Shown piece after piece: positions 45,810-57,779 of a stretch of DNA of 64,000 nt; the first letter of the stretch is position 1, and every line of letters begins with the position of its first letter. The notes below the pieces were generated by a model, which saw nothing but the letters and a program-made list of their open reading frames with translations, ran no database searches and was not told the origin of the DNA. Both the position numbers and the translations under genes were made by a program. Source of the stretch: Lactifluus volemus. Lineage: Eukaryota; Basidiomycota; Agaricomycetes; Russulales; Russulaceae. Location of the stretch: assembly GCA_022376515.1 (NCBI GenBank), contig WTXI01000185.1, positions 1-64,000 on the forward strand, read 5' to 3'.

Positions 45810-47757
45810 ATGGAGGCAATTAAGGATTTCCTCACCCTTGGTATCAATACCAGCTCAATCCAGGACGTATTGGTATGCAATACCTTGCTCCCCGCGTCAG
45901 TGGTTGAAGTGAAACTCTCCCAGAAATTGGTTGTAATTGGAGGCACAGTCGACACGGCGCGCAGAGCTTCGATATCTGTTTGGAATGGATTCGTGGATTG
46001 TTCGCGTTTCTCCTTGAGAAGTGATATAGTGAGCTGAGGCGCCATGGTCAGCATTCTATCTTACCGCACACTTCAACCAGGAGGATTACCCTTATGACTG
46101 GCAAGTCTACTCCATTACTTTTGTGTGCATGTACTCATATCCATGTCATGATACAGGTTGATGCACTGGCTTTCTAAGGTATGTACCATCCAGCAGTAAT
46201 AAGAGGTAGCAATAACGATTCAAACTGTCGTTTCCCGTGGAACACAGAAACCCGCGTGGGGCCGCAGTCGAGAATTTGAGGTTACCACACGTTCGGCCGG
46301 TCGGAACCAGTCTAACGAATCGATAATCGGAGACTTGAACAAAGGAGTGGACGAAAAAGTCGAGAACGAGTTGGAAAATGGTCGCTACAAGCGTAAACTG
46401 GCGTTTCTACCGAGCCCTGGTGAGTTGAATTACGAATTCGCATTGGTCCAGGATTAGCCTGAGCGGATCCTTTCGCTAGACATTACCCACACCATCTTCT
46501 ACCATGGTCATTGGCTGAAGGTAGGGAATCGAGGATAATCTCAAACTAGGGACGGGCCGATTACGTTGCATCTCAGATCACCCGCACCCGTGCTCATGGC
46601 CATTATTCAGTCCTTAAAATAAGGTGCGTTCGGAAGGTCACTGAATTTCATTTTTTTAACCGACTGCGGACAGTGTCGTTGCGCGGAATAATGACATCCT
46701 CAAGCGACTCGTGTTGGAGGCAAAACGTGAATATGAGAAAGACGGCGAAGGTCGCGTGCAGATTTTTATGGCTGACACGTAAGAAATAGCCCACATTCTA
46801 TGACGAAGCCTATCCTGATTCTAGAAGGACGAATGGATGCTGGAGATGGAATAGTGCACCACAGAAACGTCCGATGAGCTCAATAGTTCTGAAGCCCGTC
46901 GTCAAGGAAATGATTGTAGAAGATTGCCTGGATTTCCTGCGTTCTAAGGACTGGTACGTCTAATTACCCAGAGCTCATTGGGATACCGGGGTAGATGTGG
47001 TCTATAGGTACGCCGAACGGGGTGAGTTTATTTACTAGTATTGTGTTTTCGAGGTATTTAGCCCTGATTTTTGGGTAAGGTATCCCCTACAGACGCGGCT
47101 ATCTGTTACACGGCGTGCCGGGAAGGTACAACTCATGTCCCTCAATAGGTCTCAGGCTGACGTTATATATAAAGTGGCAAGACTTCACTCATTTATTCAC
47201 TCGCCAGCGAACTAGACTTTGACATTTATTCGGTTAACCTCTCATCCAAGGGGTGCGCATTTCGCCGGTTCTTTCCATTATTCTCTTGTTTATCCCCAGG
47301 GAAATAGAATGTGCGATGATATATTGAAGAGACTGATGGGGAGCGTTCCATCTCGGTGAGTCGAATTCCCTCAAGTAACTATGTAGTTCAAGTTCTCAGT
47401 CATTTCACAGATGCATATTACTGTTGGAGGACTTGGACGCCCCATTTACCCAAGGCACCCGTCCTGCATCCGAGGCTAACTGTGGCTCTACTCTCAGTCT
47501 GAGTGGTCTCCTGAACAGCCTGGATGGAGTCTCAGGGGCGGAAGGCCGGTGCGTCCTGCCCTTTTACTTCCCCGCGCATCATTTGATTCACTTTACCTAC
47601 CAGCCTTCTTTTCTCGACAACCAATCACCTCGAGCGTCTCGACCCTGCAGTGATCCATCGCATGGATGTCTGGGTTAACTTTACGAACGCGAGCAAATGG
47701 CAGGCAGAGGGCATCTTCAAATCGTTCTTCCAATCTCGGCCATCTCAACCCATGTGA
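45810..47757 (+). CDS. BCS1-like AAA ATPase, 15 exons
   Basis: Fifteen exons keep phase to a stop at 47755-47757, giving 393 aa: 45810-45872, 45924-45999, 46052-46100, 46157-46178, 46248-46419, 46480-46520, 46577-46623, 46674-46778, 46825-46953, 47008-47021, 47080-47125, 47175-47252, 47308-47355, 47411-47548, 47604-47757. The BCS1 N-terminal region has [20 protein letters not shown] and [12 protein letters not shown], then [15 protein letters not shown]. The AAA core has Walker A GVPGSGKTSL, split by an intron, Walker [25 protein letters not shown] and sensor [15 protein letters not shown]. Intron 3 appears to be GC-AG. Yeast Bcs1 inserts the Rieske protein in mitochondria, but fungi have many paralogues. 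The usual RPGR before MDVW is replaced by a shorter IHR, and the protein ends soon after the AAA module, so activity may be altered. Confidence 0.85.
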
Positions 47758-48313
47758 CCGGTGCCTTGAAATCACGTGCATTTGCTCACTCGCTGAGCCG
47801 CCCCACATTTGTACCTTCTACCCCTGCGTTTTCCCCTGTACGATAACTCCCTTGCATCCCATGTCTCGACACCACAATGTACACATTTATTTATCTGCTG
47901 TCATGATCCTCCCCTATCTATGATTTCATACCCACTAGTTTCGTCGCATCACTTGTGTATATACTAAACGTGTTATGTATTCACAGCTACAAGACTGAAA
48001 TGCAATTGTACAGCCCAAAACTTCTCTTGAAAACTTCAACGAGTTTGCTTTGAGGACTCCTCACCAAGTGGAATAGAGACAAGGCTTGGTATGTGGTTAG
48101 CAAGACTGAAAAGCGAGGCGCAGTCCTGCGCATTCAAGCTCTCGAGGACAGCGTGATGAAGTCCCTCTGGTCTACGCGATAGGAGGAAGTCCAAGGGTGG
48201 GATGTAAAGGGACCTCAAGAGACTACATTAGGTGGCGCCTAACCGAGCAAGTCGCTTCCTATGGCAAGTAGGTATATTAGAAGTGTTAGAGCGTCGCATG
48301 CGCGGTAGAAGAC
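47758..48313. other. Intergenic; left copy of a duplicated GNAT 5' flank
   Basis: Positions about 47930-48313 are homologous to 50660-50973 upstream of the intact GNAT gene, so the duplication includes the promoter region. No gene closed here. Confidence 0.5.
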
Positions 48314-48576
48314 ATGGCTGATACCAATTCTTACAAGACTCCTGACGTACCACTAGTACCTGGGTACTATGGCCCGAATTCCTACGACGTTAACTGGGCC
48401 ATGCATCCTCGTCAGATCACACTCGAATCGGAGCGCGTCAATCTGACACCTTTCATCCCAGCTCTCCCGGGCCCTGTAGAGAGTATGCGGAACAGAGCAT
48501 GGCGCATCCAGAGCTACATCGCTGGATACCAGTCAAACTCTCAAATCTAGACCACATCCTGACAGCGATCGAGCTG
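48314..48576 (+). pseudogene. GNAT acetyltransferase pseudogene
   Basis: Starts MADTNSYKTPDVP and follows the intact gene at 50974 for about 55 codons. A net insertion of about five bases near 48470 then shifts the frame, giving a stop at 48548. Homology continues in another frame to about 48576 (DNA for HILTAIEL) and ends abruptly. The whole acetyl-CoA-binding part is missing. What follows is the 3' flank of deaminase A, which lies on the opposite strand. Confidence 0.75.
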
Positions 48577-48858
48577 CTTATAGGGCTAGAAACCGTCGCT
48601 ACAGTATATACATCAGAGAACCTGTTTAGACATGACGGATTAGCACATGCGCTCACTGGCACTCTGCCAGTACAGTATTGTGGCCCGACTGTAACCTTGT
48701 GTAAATTACAGACTCCAGTTACAAGAGATCAAACTGATTCATTCGATCCAAATTTACGTTATTGACATCCTTCGCATTTCATTTTTGGCTGGGTATCAAG
48801 CCATCACAAGGGTACCTTTACATATACTAACAAACATTCAAGTTGACAGGGTGAACTA

Positions 48859-50382
48859 CTATAAGCCTTCCCATAACTTCATCATCTCATCAATTTTATT
48901 CTGAAATTCAGTTCCACTAAGTGTCAATCTCGGAACGCGTGAGGCCTCCTGACACCTTGTGACTTCATGCTTCTCAAAATCGCTAAAGAGCTGCTGTTTG
49001 ATGTGCCTTAAAAAGGCCGCACGAAGTTCTTTATCACAGCCAGGAAGACTTGGCCAGAACCACCCAGGGTAAGTCTTCCCACAACCTTTGATAACAATTT
49101 TTTCCTCCATAACCTCATTGAAGGTGCAGATGTAGTGACTGCACATAATGCAGGAAGGTTTTGAGACACCGATATAGGGTAACACGTCCTTCAATTTGCC
49201 ATCGACAACCATCGTTTTAATCATGGCTAGCTCGGCATGGACTGTAGTCTTCGGGTGGACCACCTTAGAAGAACCTGCAAGCTTCTTGATGAACAACTTC
49301 CGCCCCTCGTCAAATGCCTCAGAAAGATAGCTGGATCCAGCCAGGGCGACATCCAAAGCCTCTTTGACAGCCTCCGAAGACATGTTGCAGCGATACGGAG
49401 TTGTGGCCAGTGAGTCAAGGACTGTAACAGAGAATTTCCCTTCGAACAGTTTGTGAAGGTGGCGTGACTGAGTCTGGATAAAGATCCAACTGGCGGAGAT
49501 CACAAGTGACATGGTCTCCAGTGCCCAATTCCGAAGCTGGAAATCTATGTCATGCTCTAGATAAAAGATGTGGATTCTGGTCAGAGAGAAACTGTCGAAT
49601 CACGTGCTGTCAGCCAACCTGTGATCTGCAAGATCAAGCGATGTATCATTATTTGTGGCACGCCCATCTTTAGGGAGAATATCGTACTCTGTCCAGTATG
49701 AATATATGTGTAAAAGCCCTTTTATAACAGCAGCGGAAAGTTGCTTCGTGGCCTGTGCATTGGCGACGGCTGTGGTAATCGCTTTCATGTGCAGAAGGAA
49801 TACCATCAGCGCGGAATATTGCTTCTCCGTGAAGTGCGACCGATCCTTCTCAATGTACCTCCGGATGTCCGAAAGCTTGTGCTCGTGCTTGGTAACACGA
49901 TGCGTAAAGATCTCAAATGAGTAGTTGTGGATAGCTCTGCAGAATATGATTAAGTTGTCTTCCAACTCATTCGGGATGAATTTCCGGGAGCCCTTCATTG
50001 AAGGTGGCATATAAGGGACTTGGCTAAGCATATCAAAAACGGACTCTAGGTGTTGTGCACAACGACCGGCCGCTTCATCATCTTCGTGGTTGAAAATGAT
50101 ATATAATCGTGTTTCTAGATCAGAGTCTGGGGTGCGTTTATCAACATTTAAGGAGGCCATCGTGGCGGAGGCATTGCCTTGTCTACAGAGTGAGATATTG
50201 GCAAGACCATCAAGAAGTGGTTGTAGGCGTCGAAAGAGCGGGCTATTCTGGATGCCAAGGACTGAACAGGATCCGAATTGTTCATCAAACGGTAGGCACC
50301 GATTTTCGAGCTCGTCAGCCTCTCTGAGAAGCTCTGCATAATATTCTGGGTCTTCTGTACTGACGACTTTGATCTCGGACAT
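48859..50382 (-). CDS. OTT_1508-type deaminase-like protein (copy A)
   Basis: Two exons, 50382-49608 and 49556-48859, give 490 aa if the 51-nt intron uses a GC donor (A|GCACGT), aligned with the GT donor of copy B. Start MSEIKVVSTEDPEYY. The N-terminal half (about 1-255) is a helical domain I do not recognise. The C-terminal half has the deaminase zinc signature: TTVHAELAM (His near 365) and IGVSKPSCIMCSHYI about 27 residues on, followed by GCGKTYPGW, the typical order of fungal OTT_1508-like deaminases. Such enzymes are predicted to deaminate nucleic-acid bases; the substrate is unknown. Flanked by two GNAT copies on the other strand. If the GC donor fails, the two halves are separate frames. 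Confidence 0.75.
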
Positions 50383-50973
50383 TATGATGGAAACTGGTAG
50401 AAAGGGTTTGAAGGGGGATGAAATGGTCGGAAAAGGCACGCAAGATGTGGGGCTAGTCTCGGTACTTTATATCAACTAGTTTCAAATAGGGGTGTGAAAA
50501 ATGGAAAATGGTGGAGAGAGCGGAGGGCATCATAGCCACGTGACGACTCCCCTGCAGTGTAAACCAAGGAAAACGCAAAGCAGTGCCCACTGGTAGTGTC
50601 ACGTCATTTGCAAGGGACGTTGACGCAACTGCCCCATTGGGAAGCGTTCCTCATATCCATAGGTTCGTCGCATCACTTATGTACTGCAGGTATCAGCCCA
50701 AACATTCTTCAAAGAGCTTGCCTCGAGGACTCCTCAACCATTCTCTACACTACAGCGGAATGTGGACATGAGGACTGAAGAGCGAGGCGCAGTCCCGCGT
50801 ATTCAAGCTCTCGTGGATGAAGTCTCTCGTCTGCGCGACAGGAGAAAGTCCAAGGGTGGGAAGTAAAGGGACTTCAAGAACTAAAAATTGGTGGCGCCTA
50901 ACCGCTCAAGTCGCTTCCTACGGCAGTAGCCGTATATTAGAGGTGTTTGAACGGCGCACGCGCCGGGGAAGAC
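50383..50973. other. Divergent promoter region: deaminase A and GNAT
   Basis: About 590 bp between oppositely oriented genes, right copy of the duplicated GNAT 5' flank from about 50660. A short frame at 50769-50867 (MRTEERGAV...RRKSKGGK) resembles the end of some larger coding sequence, but its left-hand copy at 48080-48180 is broken. I do not call it. Confidence 0.45.
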
Positions 50974-51735
50974 ATGTCTTATATCAATTCTTACAAGACC
51001 CCTGACGTACCAACGCTCCTACCTGGGTACTATGGCTCGAATCCCTACGACATCAACTGGGCCATGCCTCTTCACGAGACCACACTCGAATCGGAGCGCA
51101 TCAAGCTAACACCTTTCATCCCGGCTCTCCATGCTAGAGAGTATGCGGAGCAAAGCATAGCGCATCCAGAGCTGCACCGCTGGATACCATTCGAACTCTC
51201 AAATCTAGACCATATCCTGGCGGCGATCGAGCTGCGTGTGCGACGGGACCCGAACTGGATCCTTTTCTCGATTATCGACAAGGCACGCGGGGGCGCGATG
51301 GCGGGACTGATCGGGCTGATCAGGACATCTCGGGAGAACTTGTGCACTGAGATCGGATGGATTATCGTGTTCCCCGCATTCCAGCGCACGTACGTGACGA
51401 CCAACGCGATCGGCCTGCTCCTGCGGTACTGCCTCGACTTGCCCGTTCCCGGAGCGGTACGGCCCGGTCTTGGGTTCAGGCGCGTACAGTGGACGACGCA
51501 CACGGCGAATGAGAGGTCCCGAACCGCGGCGGTACGGATGGGGTTCAAGGAAGAGGGCATCTTGCGTTGGACGGGGGTGCTTCCAGAGGGCGCAGAAGGA
51601 AACGGGATACCTCTTCGAGATGGGGACCCGATGAGTACGAGGCTTGGTCGGGACAGCGTCATGTTGTCAGTTTGCGCAGACGATTGGGAGAAAGGGTTAC
51701 GGGACCATGTGCAACGTTTGATTGACCGTCAATAA
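50974..51735 (+). CDS. GNAT-family N-acetyltransferase (RimJ/L-like)
   Basis: Intronless, 253 aa from the ATG at 50974; the frame extends 27 nt upstream without an ATG, and the pseudogene copy starts at the same place. TLESERIKLTPFIPALHARE opens the Acetyltransf_3-type fold. The central strands include WILFSIIDKARGGAMAGLIGL and TEIGWIIVFPAFQRTYVTTNA, which carries the acetyl-CoA-binding turn. NERSRTAAVRMGFKEEGILR is the conserved C-terminal helix-strand of these enzymes. It should transfer acetyl from acetyl-CoA to an amine, but the substrate is not predictable. Codon use is GC-rich compared with its neighbours. Confidence 0.85.
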   Translation: MSYINSYKTPDVPTLLPGYYGSNPYDINWAMPLHETTLESERIKLTPFIPALHAREYAEQSIAHPELHRWIPFELSNLDHILAAIELRVRRDPNWILFSIIDKARGGAMAGLIGLIRTSRENLCTEIGWIIVFPAFQRTYVTTNAIGLLLRYCLDLPVPGAVRPGLGFRRVQWTTHTANERSRTAAVRMGFKEEGILRWTGVLPEGAEGNGIPLRDGDPMSTRLGRDSVMLSVCADDWEKGLRDHVQRLIDRQ

Positions 51736-51994
51736 CTTACGGTATTTAGCGGTTGTTACAGCACCGTTTCCGCGTTTGTGCATAATAGGAAAAGTAAATC
51801 GGGCCCGCGGGATGGCATACAGTCGTTAGATTCGAAAATGGCTTTATCTAATCGAAGAGAAGGAGAATTGTCTAGCTGAAGGATGAGAAGGATGAGTTGT
51901 GTGTAGAGGTGATGAGGTAATCCGAGTATGGCTCCAAGGGGTGACAAGGAGAGCAGGGCAGGATCGCAGTCTTGGCCTCGTGCCAAAAGCCCAA

Positions 51995-54778
51995 ATGGTA
52001 GAGCCAAGGTATGCTCTCTACCACATCATTCTCTATTATATCTCTTCCTCATTCCTTTCCCCTCTCTTAGCCCCGTTCACTCCGTAAAACTCACAGGTAG
52101 GCCTCCACCCATCCAACCTTTCCTAGGTTCCCACCCTCACTTTGACTCACCCTCTATCAAAGTACTCGCCGCTAGCGGTCTCATTAAACGTGATCTGTTC
52201 TCCCTCCCAAACCCTTTTGCAGTCATAACAACCGACAGCTCCGACCTCCGCCAAACTGCAATCTTCAAGAGAACCTTAACCCCTTACTGGAACGAAACCT
52301 TCCAACTGTTGCGTGCCTTATCTCTTGTTTTTTTTCCCTTTACCACTCCCCTCACCCCCCTTTCCAGCACCGTCCGAGAATCTTCCATCATCCAGATTCA
52401 AGTCTTCGATCAACGCAAGTTTAAACGCAACGACCAGGGTTTCCTTGGATCCGTGTCCATCAAAATCGGAGACGTGCTCAACCTTACCCAGGGCGGTCAC
52501 GGTATTGTCCTCTTTTTTTTTCATTCTTTTTAGAACCCTTCTCATACGTTATAAACCGCCGTAATCTTAGTCATCCAGAACCTCGATCTCCAGCCTGGGC
52601 CCGACGGCCAATTCGTACACGGAAAGCTCATGTTTTCAATTGCCACAGAAGGCCAAGAGCCCTCTCGTACTAGTCAGCCGCCACTACAACAACTTGATCT
52701 TGCTCGGTCACTCAACGACATGCGCTTATCCCCCTCATCGCAACCATCCACTGGCAACAGCAACACGTTACCAGCCCGCACACGTACTTCCCACCCTCCT
52801 ACCGCTTCATACACTCGCGATGGCAATTTAGCGCCCACCGGAACTCATCACCACCTGCAGTCATCTCATTCCTTTACTTCATTGCCCACCCGTAACGCCG
52901 ATCCCCCTTCACTACAACGCAACCCACACTCATCCGAACCTATCACTCGTCCGCATCAGTCAATAGAGCAAAACCCCACCCCTGCCCCCATACCTGTAAC
53001 ACAAACCGTGCCTTTAGACGATCCTCTTCCTCCCGGCTGGGAGGTCCGATACGATCCACGTGGGCGCGCATACTACGTCGACCACAACACGCGCAGCACC
53101 ACCTGGAACCGCCCATCTGCCAACCCACCTCCTCCTATCGCCCCCCACGCTTCTGCTCCCGCACAGGCTGCAGACGAGATCTTGTCCCCAAATACAACCA
53201 ACGCGGATGGTACCTATGCAGAAGTCCGCCTACCGCTTGGCTGGGAAGAGCGTCGCACGCCTGATGGGCGCCCGTATTTCGTCGATCATCACACCCGCAC
53301 AACAACGTGGAACGACCCCCGACGAACGTCGGCATCTGCATCCGCAGCGACCAGCAATGCACTGGCAAACCGTTCGAACCTCGGACCGCTACCATCAGGA
53401 TGGGAGATGCGCATGACTTCTACCCGACGGATCTATTTCGTAGACCACAATACCCGCACGACCACTTGGGACGACCCCCGACTACCTTCGGCGGTCGACG
53501 CCGACGCGCCACAGTACAAGCGCGACTATCGGCGGAAGGTCGTTTACTTCCGTAGTCAACCGACAATGCGCCTGATCGCCGACGCCAAGTGCGATGTCCG
53601 TGTGCGACGCGGGTGGGTGTTCGAAGACAGTTTTGCGTCCGTCATGCGCCTTCGGCCCGAGGACCTGCGTAAGCGGCTGATGGTCAAGTTTGAGGGCGAA
53701 GATGCGCTCGACTATGGAGGCGTCTCCCGCGAATGGTTCTTCCTCCTCTCCCACGAGATGTTCAACCCGAGCTACGGGTTGTTCGAGTACTCGGCTCACG
53801 ACAATTACACGCTTCAGATCAACCCCGCCTCGGGCGTGAACCCGGAACATCTCGACTATTTCAAGTTCATCGGTCGCATCCTCGGCCTTGCCGTCTTCCA
53901 CCATCGATTCCTTGATGCGTACTTTGTACCGGGTTTCTACAAGTTGGTCCTCGGAAAGAAGGTGAACATTAAAGACCTGGAAGCTGTCGACTATGAGCTC
54001 TATAAAGGCCTCACTTGGATGTTGTGCGTCACTCTTCCTTTTTGGTCAATATACCTTTTTTGAAATTGATGTCTTCAGGGAGAACGACATCACGGACGTG
54101 CTTGACGAGACATTCTCAGTCACTGAGGATCGCTTTGGCGAACACGTTATTGTGGAGCTCAGGCCCGGAGGCGCCGATCTGCCCGTCACGGAGGCAAACA
54201 AGGAAGATTACGTGGACCTCGTTGTCTCACACCGGATCGCGGGTCGCATATCTGAGCAGTTCCGCGCGTTCATGGACGGGCTCGGGGACGTGTTGCCGCT
54301 CGAACTGCTGCGCGTCTTTGACGAGCACGAGCTCGAGTTGTTGATCGGTGGGATGACCGAGATCGATATGGACGACTGGACGCGATTCACCGACTACCGC
54401 GGGTACGAAAAGACGGACCGGGTGATTGAGTGGTTCTGGGCGTGCCTGCGCTCGTGGTCCGCCGAACGCAAGGCACGCTTGTTACAGTTCACGACCGGTA
54501 CATCCCGTGTGCCCGTCAATGGGTTCAAGGACCTGCAGGGCAGCGACGGCCCGCGGCGGTTCACGATTGAGAAAAGCGGCGATCCGAACGGGTTGCCTCG
54601 GAGCCATACATGTTTCAACCGGCTCGACTTGCCGCCTTACGAAGATTACGAGAGCCTAGAGAAGAAACTCTTGTTCGCGATCGAGTACGTTTTCTTTTTT
54701 CGTTTTGTTGGGAGTGTGGGGGGAGAAGAGCTGATTACCTGCAATTACAGGGAGACGGAAGGGTTCGGACAAGAGTAG
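51995..54778 (+). CDS. RSP5: HECT E3 ubiquitin ligase, Rsp5/NEDD4 type
   Basis: Six exons, 51995-52008, 52071-52307, 52368-52501, 52571-54023, 54079-54684 and 54751-54778, agree in phase and give 823 aa (yeast Rsp5 is about 809). Domains: C2 at about 35-170 ([39 protein letters not shown]); a low-complexity linker; three WW domains near 280, 348 and 401 (each LP.GWE...[16 protein letters not shown]); and HECT from about 456 to the end, with the catalytic Cys near 791 in [13 protein letters not shown] and the C-terminal EETEGFGQE. It ubiquitinates substrates, often with Lys63 chains, and in yeast drives endocytosis and sorting of membrane proteins through PY-motif adaptors. The 14-nt first exon is the least certain part; an in-frame alternative start was not found. 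Confidence 0.9.
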
Positions 54779-55565
54779 ACGGACGGAACGACGACGATAT
54801 AGATCATGATCCGCAACGTGACTGGAACGGGCTGGCTTGCTCTGGTCCATGTTCTTCTCTCGCTCGCTTGCTCATTCGCTTTCCTCTGACCCCCGACTTG
54901 CCTTTTTGCTTTCCCTTTCCCATCGTTTCTGCTTCCCGATTCTGTCCAACGATATATACAATACCTATAACCATCTTTCCCACCCTTAGTATGAGCAATC
55001 GCGTTTATTCGCGCTTTGCATATGGGGCCTCCTCACACTGACTATAATACATATTTTTCTTTTTCCTTTTTCTTCTTTTCCATGTGCTTCTGTACGATGA
55101 TGATGTTACATGACGATGACAGCATCTTCGCAAATATGCTTCTTCTGTTTGTATAATCTGGCTTTTTTTTTTTTTGGTTTTTCCATTCCTTTTCGTTACT
55201 CAATTTGTTTTGTCAGTATCTCAGAGTCGATACAGGATCTGTCTGATTAGCATACAACATAAAGTTTGTTTTTTTTTGCTTTGTATTTTGTCGGCGTCTG
55301 TTGGTTGCGCCAGCGTGAGTTTTAGCGTGTGCCCTCATCAAAAAAAGGGGGCTCCTTGTCAGACATAAAGCTTGCATTGAGTAAAGTGATCATGATATGA
55401 CTTGCACGGAGGCTTCATACGCTGGAAAAGATTTGTTTTTTAAATTTAGTTTTTGGGGTTATGCCAACTTATCTGAAAAATACAAGTAGATCCGCCCGGG
55501 CCAGCGCCACATCTCGCGTGCCCTTTCCGCTTTCATCCCAATCCTTTCTACCAGTTTCCATCATA
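54779..55565. other. RSP5 3' region and deaminase B 5' flank
   Basis: T-rich, consistent with 3' untranslated sequence. Positions 55430-55485 hold the A/T-rich segment shared with 10118-10182. The deaminase B 5' flank (from about 55500) matches the region upstream of deaminase A. Confidence 0.5.
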
Positions 55566-57073
55566 ATGCCTGAGATCAAAGAACCCATTTTTGTTAATAC
55601 AGAGGACCCAGAATATTACTCAGAGCTTCTCAAAAATGCTCACGGCCTACCTCCTGACGAACGACTCCGAGTCGGATCCTGTTCAGATGTCCCCCTGGCC
55701 GTCAATTGGCGCCTACAGACCCTTCTCGATATAGTCGCTAGTATCTCACTCTGTGAACAAAAAAACGTCTCCGCTACAATGGCCAGCTTAAAGGTCAATG
55801 AGGTTGATAAAGGCACTCTAGAAACACGATTATATATCATTTTCAACCACAAAGATGAAGCGTTTCGTAGTTGTGCACGACATCTACAGTCCATCTTTAA
55901 TATGCTTCGCCAAGTCCCTTACGAGCCACCTTCAATGGAGGGCTCTCCGGTGATCGTCTCGGACGAGTTAAAGCACAACTTGATTGAAATCTGTGGTGCC
56001 ATCCACAACTACTCGTTCGAAATCTTTGCGCATCGCGTTACCAAGCGCAAGCACAGGCTTTCGGACATTTGGACGTACATCAAGGAGGATCGGTCGCAGT
56101 TCTCAGACGAGCAACACTCCACGCTGACAAAGTTCCTTCGGCATGTGGAAGCGATTATCGCGGCCGTCGCCAATGCACAGGCCACGAGGCGACTTTCCGC
56201 CTTCCGTATTGAGATGCTTGTAATCATGTACTCCTACTGGACGCACCATAACATTCTTCCCAAGGACGGGCTTGCCGACAATAACCTTACAGTGCTTGAC
56301 TTCGCAGATCACAAGTTGGCTGAAAGTGCGTGATCCGATAGCTAAACGATTTCACTCTGATCGGAATCCACATCTTTTATTTAGAGCGTGACATAGGTTT
56401 CCAGCTTCGACGTTGGGCACTGAAAATCATGTCCTTCGTCATCTCAGCTAACAGGCTCGTTGTCCAGACTCAGTCGCGCCGCCTTCACAAACTGTTTGAA
56501 GGGACATTCCAAGTTGAAGTCCTTGACCCACTTGCCTCACCTCCGTATTTCTGCGACTTATCTTCGGAGGCCGTCAAAGAGGCTTTGGATGTCGCCCTGG
56601 CTGGATCCAGCTATCTTTCTGAGGCATGGAATGAGGCGCGGGAGTCGTTCATTGAGATGCTTGCAGATTCTTCTGTGGTGGTCCGCGAGAATACTACAGT
56701 CCATGCTGAGCTAGCCTTGCTAAGAACGATGGTTGTCAAGGACAAAATGAAGGATGTCTTACCCTGCATCGGTGTCTCGAAACTTTCCTGTATCATGTGC
56801 AGTCACTACATCCGTGCCTTTAGTGAGGTTATGGGAGGACACATCGTTATCAAAGGTTGTCACAATAAGACTTACCCTGGGTGGTCCTGGCCAAGTTTTC
56901 CTGACCGTTCCAGTGACGAAGAACTTCGTGCGGCCTTTTTAAGGCGTGTCAGACAGCAACTCCTCAGCAATTTCGAAGTCACGAGGCGTCTCTCAGTTAG
57001 CAGTGTCGATTCGGAATTGGATTTAGGTGCAACTCTGGATGAAATTGCTGAGTTGATGAACCGCCCAGATTAA
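55566..57073 (+). CDS. OTT_1508-type deaminase-like protein (copy B)
   Basis: Exons 55566-56325 and 56385-57073, separated by a 59-nt GTGCGT...TTTAG intron in phase 1, give 482 aa. The start MPEIKEPIFVNTEDPEYY is chosen by alignment with copy A; an upstream in-frame ATG at 55461 lies in what is flank in copy A. The helical N-terminal domain has YIIFNHKDEA and IHNYSFEIFAHRVTKRKHRL. The deaminase half has TTVHAELALL (His near 360), GVSKLSCIMCSHYI (Cys near 389 and 392) and HNKTYPGW. Zinc-coordinating residues and the catalytic Glu are all present, so activity on bases or nucleotides is plausible. Its 3' flank (57080-57300) is repeated after copies A and C. Confidence 0.83.
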
Positions 57074-57779
57074 TGGCAGAAGGCTCGTAGTTCATCATGT
57101 CAATGTCCGTTAGTACGTGTAATGTAGCCTTGTAATAGCTTGATGCCCAGCCAAAAAGCGAAGAATGTCAATGACGTATATTTGGATCAAATGAATCAGT
57201 TTGAACTCTTGTAACTGGAGTCTGTAACTTCCACAAGGTTACAGTCGGGTCACAATACAGTACCCCAGGTTCATCAGGTCCAACTGAGTGGTTCTATTAG
57301 GTCTAGACTGAAATTCGCGCCCGGTTTGTCATTTTAAATACTTATTCATGCGACTGTCTGAACGTCCTACATACACTGCAGAACTTAATATTGTTTTCGG
57401 CCATATTGACGGACATGCCCGACATTCAAGTTCTACAAAGCAGGCCAATCTCCTCTTTATGATTACTGTTTCAACGAATGCAACAACCCTTTCCGCCGCG
57501 ACTGGGTCCGGGCCAGTGCTTGCAGGGACCCATATCGGCGTCATGATTCATGATAGGGGCGAGGGTGATTTCCCAGCCCCAATCATGAGCGGTGCCAGAG
57601 AACGAGAGATGTATGAGGGAATAGCTCCTATGGGGCTCACAAGAGCCGGCTGCCACGATATCTACCAACAGGTGCCAGGTGGGGTACTAGCCTTAGGCGT
57701 AGCCTGGGGCGGCCCCTAGACTGTCCGCGTCGGAGGGCCGGGCCTAGCGGGCAGCTCAGTTCCGACTGAGCCTTCAACC
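57074..57779. other. Intergenic between deaminase B and its pseudogene
   Basis: 57080-57300 is the conserved deaminase 3' flank. A plus-strand frame at 57348-57719 (123 codons from ATG) has no recognised motif or paralogue and I do not call it. Confidence 0.45.

Noticed and set aside
48660..48858. Possible new gene after the GNAT pseudogene
   Set aside because: It is the reversed copy of the deaminase 3' flank seen at 57100-57300 and 58490-58650.
57348..57719. 123-codon plus-strand frame from ATG
   Set aside because: No motif, paralogue or splice context; lies between repeated deaminase flanks and has an equally open opposite strand.
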